From positions 1 through 10,263 of the forward strand of contig DIKC01000081.1 of NCBI GenBank assembly GCA_002421565.1: a stretch of DNA of 10,263 nt. Reading direction: 5' to 3'. The notes beneath the pieces are model-generated. The model was not told the origin of the DNA. It worked only from the letters and a program-made list of their open reading frames with translations, and did not search any database. How positions within the stretch are numbered: the stretch's first letter is position 1; each line of letters starts with the position of its first letter. The position numbers were made by a program, and so were the translations under genes. This DNA is from Desulfobulbaceae bacterium UBA5628. Lineage in GTDB: Bacteria > Desulfobacterota > Desulfobulbia > Desulfobulbales > Desulfurivibrionaceae. Below, one piece after another: positions 6,732-10,263 of the stretch.

Positions 6732-6771
6732 AAAGGGGCCGTTCCTCTCCTCCGGAACGGCCCCTTTTTTT
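6732..6771 (+). terminator. Strong intrinsic terminator, probably acting on both strands
   Basis: AAAGGGGCCGTTCC (6732-6745) pairs with GGAACGGCCCCTTT (6754-6767) around an eight-base loop, followed by T to 6771 (seven T in all after the C run). It ends the plus-strand TyrA/DUF445 unit. The Hsp20 stop codon on the minus strand (6772-6770) abuts the same hairpin, whose leftward side ends in only TTT then CGCTTG, so it is a weaker terminator in that direction. Confidence 0.85.
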
Positions 6772-7171
6772 AGCCGCACTGAACCTCGATCTTCTTGGGC
6801 TTGGCCGGCTCCACCTTGGGCAGCACCAGGGTCAGCACCCCGTCGCTCATGGTGGCCGCGATCTTCTCCTGATCAATGGTCTCGGCAATGGTGAAACGGC
6901 GCAGATAATGGCCGGTTTCAAACTCCCGCAGCAGGCTGCGTTCGTCGCTGCCGCCGTTGGCCGCTTTGTGGCCCTTGACGGTCAGGGTATCGTTTTCCAG
7001 ATTGATTTCAACCCCGTCCTTGGCCACGCCCGGCATTTCCGCCAGCAGGGTGACCGCCTCCTCGGTTTCGTAAATATCCACCGCCGGGATGAAACAGCGT
7101 TCCGGCTTGGTCGGCTCACCGCTTTGCGGCGCTTCCATCTTCTGTTGTACCTGCATTTCCTTGTCGCTCAT
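6770..7171 (-). CDS. hsp20: Hsp20/alpha-crystallin small heat-shock protein (second gene)
   Basis: A 133-residue ATP-independent holdase chaperone. The ATG has GGAGG upstream, seven bases away. After a polar N-terminal arm of about 25 residues (Met/Gln/Glu/Pro-rich) comes the alpha-crystallin domain: IPAVDIYETEEAVTLLAEMPG (about 28-48), VEINLENDTLTVKG (54-67), the FETGHYLRRFTI stretch and the hallmark GVLTLVLPK (111-119). The tail ends KKIEV, an I-x-V type motif that can dock between dimers in the oligomer. The N-terminal arm lacks the Trp/Pro...LF amphipathic segment of its neighbour, so the two may have different oligomer or substrate properties. It lies 21 bases after the first Hsp20 gene and ends on the shared terminator. 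Confidence 0.95.
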   Translation of the reverse strand: MSDKEMQVQQKMEAPQSGEPTKPERCFIPAVDIYETEEAVTLLAEMPGVAKDGVEINLENDTLTVKGHKAANGGSDERSLLREFETGHYLRRFTIAETIDQEKIAATMSDGVLTLVLPKVEPAKPKKIEVQCG

Positions 7172-7192
7172 AATCCACCTCCGTTGCTCAAT

Positions 7193-7654
7193 CTACGCCC
7201 CGACCTTGACCTCGATCCGGCGGGGTTTAACCTCTTCCGCCTTGGGCAGGGTGATGGTCAGAATCCCGTTAACCGCCACGGCGGTAATCTTTTCCGCCTT
7301 GACCCTGGTCGGCAGGGTCAAAGCGCGGCTGAAACGACCGCTTTCAATCTCCCGCCGATGATAGGACAGCTTCTCCACTCCGGGAGTGGTGCGGCGTTCG
7401 CCCTTGATGGTCAGGGTATCGCCTTCCACCGATAACTCCAAGTCCTCCGGTTTCAAGCCGGGCACCTCGGCCCGGACGTAAATGTGGTGTTCATCCTCGG
7501 AGACATTAAGGGGGGGAAAGACCGTGGCCCCGGGCCGAGCCACGGAACTGCCGCCCAGTCCCTGAAAGAGAGTATCGAATTCCCGGCGCATTCGGTCAAA
7601 ATCCGCCCAGGGGTTCCGGAAAACCGGTTGTTCGGAAAATCGGATAATCGCCAT
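7193..7654 (-). CDS. hsp20: Hsp20/alpha-crystallin small heat-shock protein (first gene)
   Basis: A 153-residue small heat-shock protein with a perfect AGGAGG six bases before its ATG. The N-terminal arm contains NPWADFDRMRREFDTLFQGL (14-33), the usual amphipathic segment of bacterial class A Hsp20s. The alpha-crystallin domain spans about 44-148 with VPGLKPEDLELSVEGDTLTI (64-83), RREIESGRFSRALTLP and hallmark NGILTITLPK (129-138); the tail has RRIEV. It binds unfolding proteins and holds them for ATP-dependent refolding by other chaperones. It is the promoter-proximal gene of the pair. The paralogues are clearly diverged, so this is not a recent duplication; they may co-assemble. Confidence 0.96.
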   Translation of the reverse strand: MAIIRFSEQPVFRNPWADFDRMRREFDTLFQGLGGSSVARPGATVFPPLNVSEDEHHIYVRAEVPGLKPEDLELSVEGDTLTIKGERRTTPGVEKLSYHRREIESGRFSRALTLPTRVKAEKITAVAVNGILTITLPKAEEVKPRRIEVKVGA

Positions 7655-7723
7655 ACTCCACCTCCTGTACGCTTGCTGATAATAACTTGATTACACGAAG
7701 AAACACCGGCGTTTTCGGCAAAT

Positions 7724-7751
7724 AAGATAATACCGCTTAAAAGCTTGTCAA
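7724..7751 (-). promoter_or_regulatory. Promoter of the Hsp20 pair
   Basis: On the minus strand TTGACA (7751-7746) precedes TATCTT (7729-7724) with a 16-base spacer. The -35 is in the context CTTGACA, close to the CTTGAAA of heat-shock sigma promoters, but no CCCCAT-type -10 is present. It therefore looks like sigma-70 or a relaxed RpoH promoter. The transcript would start near 7717 with a leader of about 62 bases. No CIRCE repeat is seen. Confidence 0.5.
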
Positions 7752-7825
7752 GATCGGGAGCGCAGGACTCATACCGACAGTTCAAGTGGCAATGGTACTG
7801 GTCTCGGTGGATTGGCGGGCTCTGC

Positions 7826-9898
7826 TCAGTCGCTGTCGGGCGCAATGCCCTCAAGCCGGCAGCGTTCCAGAAGATCGAGCAGTACCAAGCACTGCTTTTC
7901 TGAGGGAACCCGCCCAGGAATCTGAGTGGCTATTTCCAGAATAGCAAGCTCCTTGGGAGAGAACAGTCTTCTCGCGGAGCCTGCCGCGAGTATCGCGGAC
8001 CATTTCTCCGAAGAAAGCGCAAAAACCTGCGCTTGGGCCTTTATTCCATCGTCGATTTTCTGAATTTTCCTGGCACCCTTTATTTCAATCCTCTCATCCT
8101 CTTTTGAAAGCAGCCCCCTAAAGAATTCAGCGGGAAGAACGGACTCAAGCTCAGAAATTCGTTCCTGTATCCTCTTCCAGCACATATCCTTCTTACACCA
8201 TTCCGAGATATTGAAAATGCCCGATGGTGGATTCACAATGTCATCGTTGACGAACTTGGCAGCGACGGCAATCGCATTAGTTAAATTTTGTGACAGACCC
8301 TGCGAATTCCAAACCTTTTGGACATCCAGTGACTTTCCATGCCGGCGGCAAATTTCGCTCAACGCTGCGATTGCATAAGCCACAATATTTGCCCTGTAGC
8401 CCCCGTGATACCAAGGTTGCATGGAAACTAGCTTTTCCGTCTCCTTGAAAATCAGCGCGCGGGCAATCGCACGACGATAATAAAATTCGTTAAATCCATC
8501 AGAAGACTTCGCCCACTCTTGGCCGATGCGTTCAGCGTAGTGAGAAAAATTCTTTTGAGCACCAAGATTCACCCATTTAGGGTGATCATCCCAAACATTT
8601 TCAAACTTGGCGAGATCGGTTTTTGTAAACATCTGGGGTTTCGGATTCTCGGCCTTGAAACGACGTTGCTCAGCAGGAGTCATCTTCGCTTGTGCGTCGG
8701 CATACTGACCTCGTGCGCGTTCATAGAACCATTTGGTTTCACGCTGCCCTCCCTGCTGTGCCGGCGCCCATATTCTCCGAGAAAAATCTTCCATACGAAT
8801 ATGGAACGGATGGTTGGAAAAGAAATCTGCCGCGTTCACTTTGTTCTGGGTATTAGCATACTCAGAGATTTTGGGGACAACTGTTTCACTCTCCTGACTG
8901 TCAATCACGGCAAGTTTCATCTGCACAAAAATGCCGTCCAAGGAGGCTTTGTCCTTCCGCTGTGTATGGAACAGAGAAGCAGTAGTCTGACCACCGTTCA
9001 CGATCTGAAGATCATTGATCCGCATTATCTGCGGTCCGGCTTCACTCATTCCGGTTTCCACTTCCTGGGCCGTTGCCGTTATCCCGTTGTTGTACGCGAA
9101 AAACATATGCGGTTCGTTGAGAATAGTGGCACGGATACCTTTATTAACATTACCCCTCGCCTGAAGGAAGCACCTGACGTTCTGCTCTAGCAGTCTTGCC
9201 CCGAATTTCTCATAAAGACCTGCAAGTATTGTCGCCGGCATGACGACAAGATATGACTGGTATGCTTCTGAACCAAGGTGCGCTGGCAGGCATGATATGC
9301 CTGTTCCGAACATCTCCAAAAAATCAAGATCAAGCGGTTCTTTCCTTCCGCGTGAACTGCGCTGGCGCTGGAGCCGTGAAATATCCCAGATGTGATAACT
9401 GACGGGGATGCCCCCGGATTGACCTTCTGGAAGTGCCTGTATTCTGTCGCTTAGCGTCCGTTCGGACAGAAGAAGAAGGTTTACTTGGCGAATGCCCTCC
9501 TTGCGGTCGGCAATCTGCCGGGCGAGACCATACTCTGGAGAAGTAATCTCAAGTTCTCTGTAGAGTCCTTTTTGAAGGCTTGCTTCAAAAAAATTTACGG
9601 CGCGTTTAAATGCAGCTTCTGCTTCCGTTTTTGTCAGCGAAGCCAATTCGTTGCGGCAATCAAAATCTGCGACAAACAGCTCAAGGACACCTTCATCATT
9701 AAACCAGTAACCATCAACGCGCATACCCCGTTGAGCGCGGAAGTGACAGAATTCAAAGCCCTCGACAAAGCCGGTTTCCACCAATTCGCCGGCAACTGCT
9801 TCCATGAATTCGGCAAGCTGATAATTGCAATTGGCCTCAGCGCCCGCCAACAACTCTTGCCGAAAATCATGAAAAAAATCTGGGGTTGTCTGTTCCAA
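7826..9898 (-). CDS. AIPR family protein, probable MzaE-like component of an MZA anti-phage system
   Basis: A 690-residue protein of the AIPR (abortive infection phage resistance) family. The best start is TTG at 9898-9896: AGGAGG lies seven bases before it and only four bases separate it from the upstream stop. An upstream in-frame ATG at 9961 would add 21 residues that lie inside the preceding gene and have no good ribosome binding site. The N-terminal part (1-130) has VDGYWFNDEGVLELFVADFD at 61-80. The AIPR core (about 245-460) has NKGIRATILNEPHMFFAYNNGIT and LQIVNGGQTTASL (297-309). The family is found in phage-defence operons, and its biochemical activity is not settled. The gene is visibly more AT-rich than the Hsp20 and TyrA genes, which suggests transfer. 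The upstream partial gene fits DUF4420, and that pair is the end of the MZA (MutL-Z1-DUF-AIPR) system. No terminator is seen before the Hsp20 promoter. Confidence 0.9.
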   Translation of the reverse strand: MEQTTPDFFHDFRQELLAGAEANCNYQLAEFMEAVAGELVETGFVEGFEFCHFRAQRGMRVDGYWFNDEGVLELFVADFDCRNELASLTKTEAEAAFKRAVNFFEASLQKGLYRELEITSPEYGLARQIADRKEGIRQVNLLLLSERTLSDRIQALPEGQSGGIPVSYHIWDISRLQRQRSSRGRKEPLDLDFLEMFGTGISCLPAHLGSEAYQSYLVVMPATILAGLYEKFGARLLEQNVRCFLQARGNVNKGIRATILNEPHMFFAYNNGITATAQEVETGMSEAGPQIMRINDLQIVNGGQTTASLFHTQRKDKASLDGIFVQMKLAVIDSQESETVVPKISEYANTQNKVNAADFFSNHPFHIRMEDFSRRIWAPAQQGGQRETKWFYERARGQYADAQAKMTPAEQRRFKAENPKPQMFTKTDLAKFENVWDDHPKWVNLGAQKNFSHYAERIGQEWAKSSDGFNEFYYRRAIARALIFKETEKLVSMQPWYHGGYRANIVAYAIAALSEICRRHGKSLDVQKVWNSQGLSQNLTNAIAVAAKFVNDDIVNPPSGIFNISEWCKKDMCWKRIQERISELESVLPAEFFRGLLSKEDERIEIKGARKIQKIDDGIKAQAQVFALSSEKWSAILAAGSARRLFSPKELAILEIATQIPGRVPSEKQCLVLLDLLERCRLEGIAPDSD

Positions 9899-9902
9899 CT
9901 TG

Positions 9903-10263
9903 TCACCTCCTGAATATCTGCTCCGGGTCAACCTCGAATGGGAAAATCTTTTCAAGCTCAATCTCGTACGTAACTCTGGTCACACCTTCCGGGAGATGCG
10001 CCCTGACCAAGCGAGGGAAATCTTCTATGACCCGATATGTGTGCATATTAATTATTTGCAATTTCGGCAGGTCATACTCAGGCAACGGGATATATCCGTA
10101 ACCCGCCAGCTTGGCGGAAAATTCTTCAAGCGCCCCGGCATCCGTCAGTTCATTTTCTATCCGGCGAACAGCCTCATTTAAGGACAGGGCGCGGTCAGAA
10201 TCCGACATATCATCAAGGCGGAAGATCATAAGAAATAAGAAGTGAATACTCCACCGCCTGAAG
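9903..10263 (-). CDS. 3' end of a DUF4420-like PD-(D/E)XK protein, probable MzaD-like (partial)
   Basis: The frame is open from the right edge to a TGA at 9905-9903, giving 119 codons. An internal ATG at 10229 could be read as a start, but the frame continues upstream of it without a stop (FRRWSIHFLFL) and no ribosome binding site precedes it, so this is most likely the C-terminal part of a larger protein. The tail has IENELTDAGALEEFSAKLAGYGYI, then YRVIEDFPRLVRAHLPEGV and TRVTYEIELEKIFPFEV. That pattern (FPR..., LP.GV..V.Y.I.L) resembles the C terminus of the PD-(D/E)XK family DUF4420. The nuclease motif itself would lie outside the window and cannot be checked. It is followed four bases later by the AIPR gene, so the two are co-transcribed. 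The assignment is from memory of the family and moderately sure. Confidence 0.65.
   Translation of the reverse strand, partial: FRRWSIHFLFLMIFRLDDMSDSDRALSLNEAVRRIENELTDAGALEEFSAKLAGYGYIPLPEYDLPKLQIINMHTYRVIEDFPRLVRAHLPEGVTRVTYEIELEKIFPFEVDPEQIFRR

Noticed and set aside
7781-7786. CTTGAA on the minus strand as a heat-shock sigma -35
   Set aside because: No CCCCAT-like -10 occurs at 13-17 bases; the TTGACA/TATCTT pair closer to the gene is better.
7774-7839. CCGACAG and CTGTCGG as an inverted repeat flanking the junction
   Set aside because: Seven bases separated by more than 50 is expected by chance in GC-rich DNA, and one arm lies within the AIPR gene.
8519-9190. A 223-codon plus-strand frame inside the AIPR gene
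   Set aside because: Antisense to the conserved AIPR core; no domain or ribosome binding site.

Overview
The window looks like chromosomal DNA of a GC-rich Gram-negative bacterium. The best guess is a deltaproteobacterium in the broad sense (Desulfobacterota, Desulfobulbales- or Desulfuromonadales-like). This rests on the high-GC codon use, the NtrC-type regulator paired with a soluble REC-histidine kinase, strong AGGAGG-type ribosome binding sites and the tandem Hsp20 pair. The organism is inferred from style, not from a marker gene.

Layout. (1) 1-170, minus strand: the 5' end of an unrecognised gene, leaving the window on the left. (2) 378-3661, plus strand: a compact operon of an exported double-SH3 protein, a sigma-54-dependent NtrC-family response regulator, and a soluble hybrid histidine kinase whose start codon overlaps the regulator's stop. 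(3) 3662-4096: a 435-base gap without a convincing gene. It holds an AT-rich hairpin, a possible degraded coding remnant on the minus strand, an imperfect sigma-54-like site, two strong adjacent hairpins and a sigma-70-like promoter. (4) 4097-6618, plus strand: a prephenate dehydratase-like/ACT/TyrA fusion overlapping a DUF445 membrane-protein gene by four bases. (5) About 6732-6771: a strong terminator between converging units. (6) 6770-7654, minus strand: two tandem Hsp20 small heat-shock genes with their own promoter. (7) 7826-10263, minus strand: an AT-richer block with a complete AIPR-family gene preceded four bases upstream by the 3' end of what looks like a DUF4420 PD-(D/E)XK gene. It runs off the right edge.

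How the genes work together. The SH3 protein, regulator and kinase probably form one signalling unit, with envelope sensing or cell-wall binding feeding a phosphorelay that drives sigma-54 promoters; input and targets are unknown. The aromatic amino acid fusion keeps recognisable TyrA residues, while its dehydratase half has lost most known catalytic residues and may be regulatory. The most notable item is the right-hand pair. A PD-(D/E)XK (DUF4420) protein followed by AIPR is the end of the five-gene MZA anti-phage system (MutL-like, Z1, DUF, AIPR). The remaining genes, if present, lie beyond position 10263. No CRISPR array, rRNA, tRNA or intact insertion sequence was seen.
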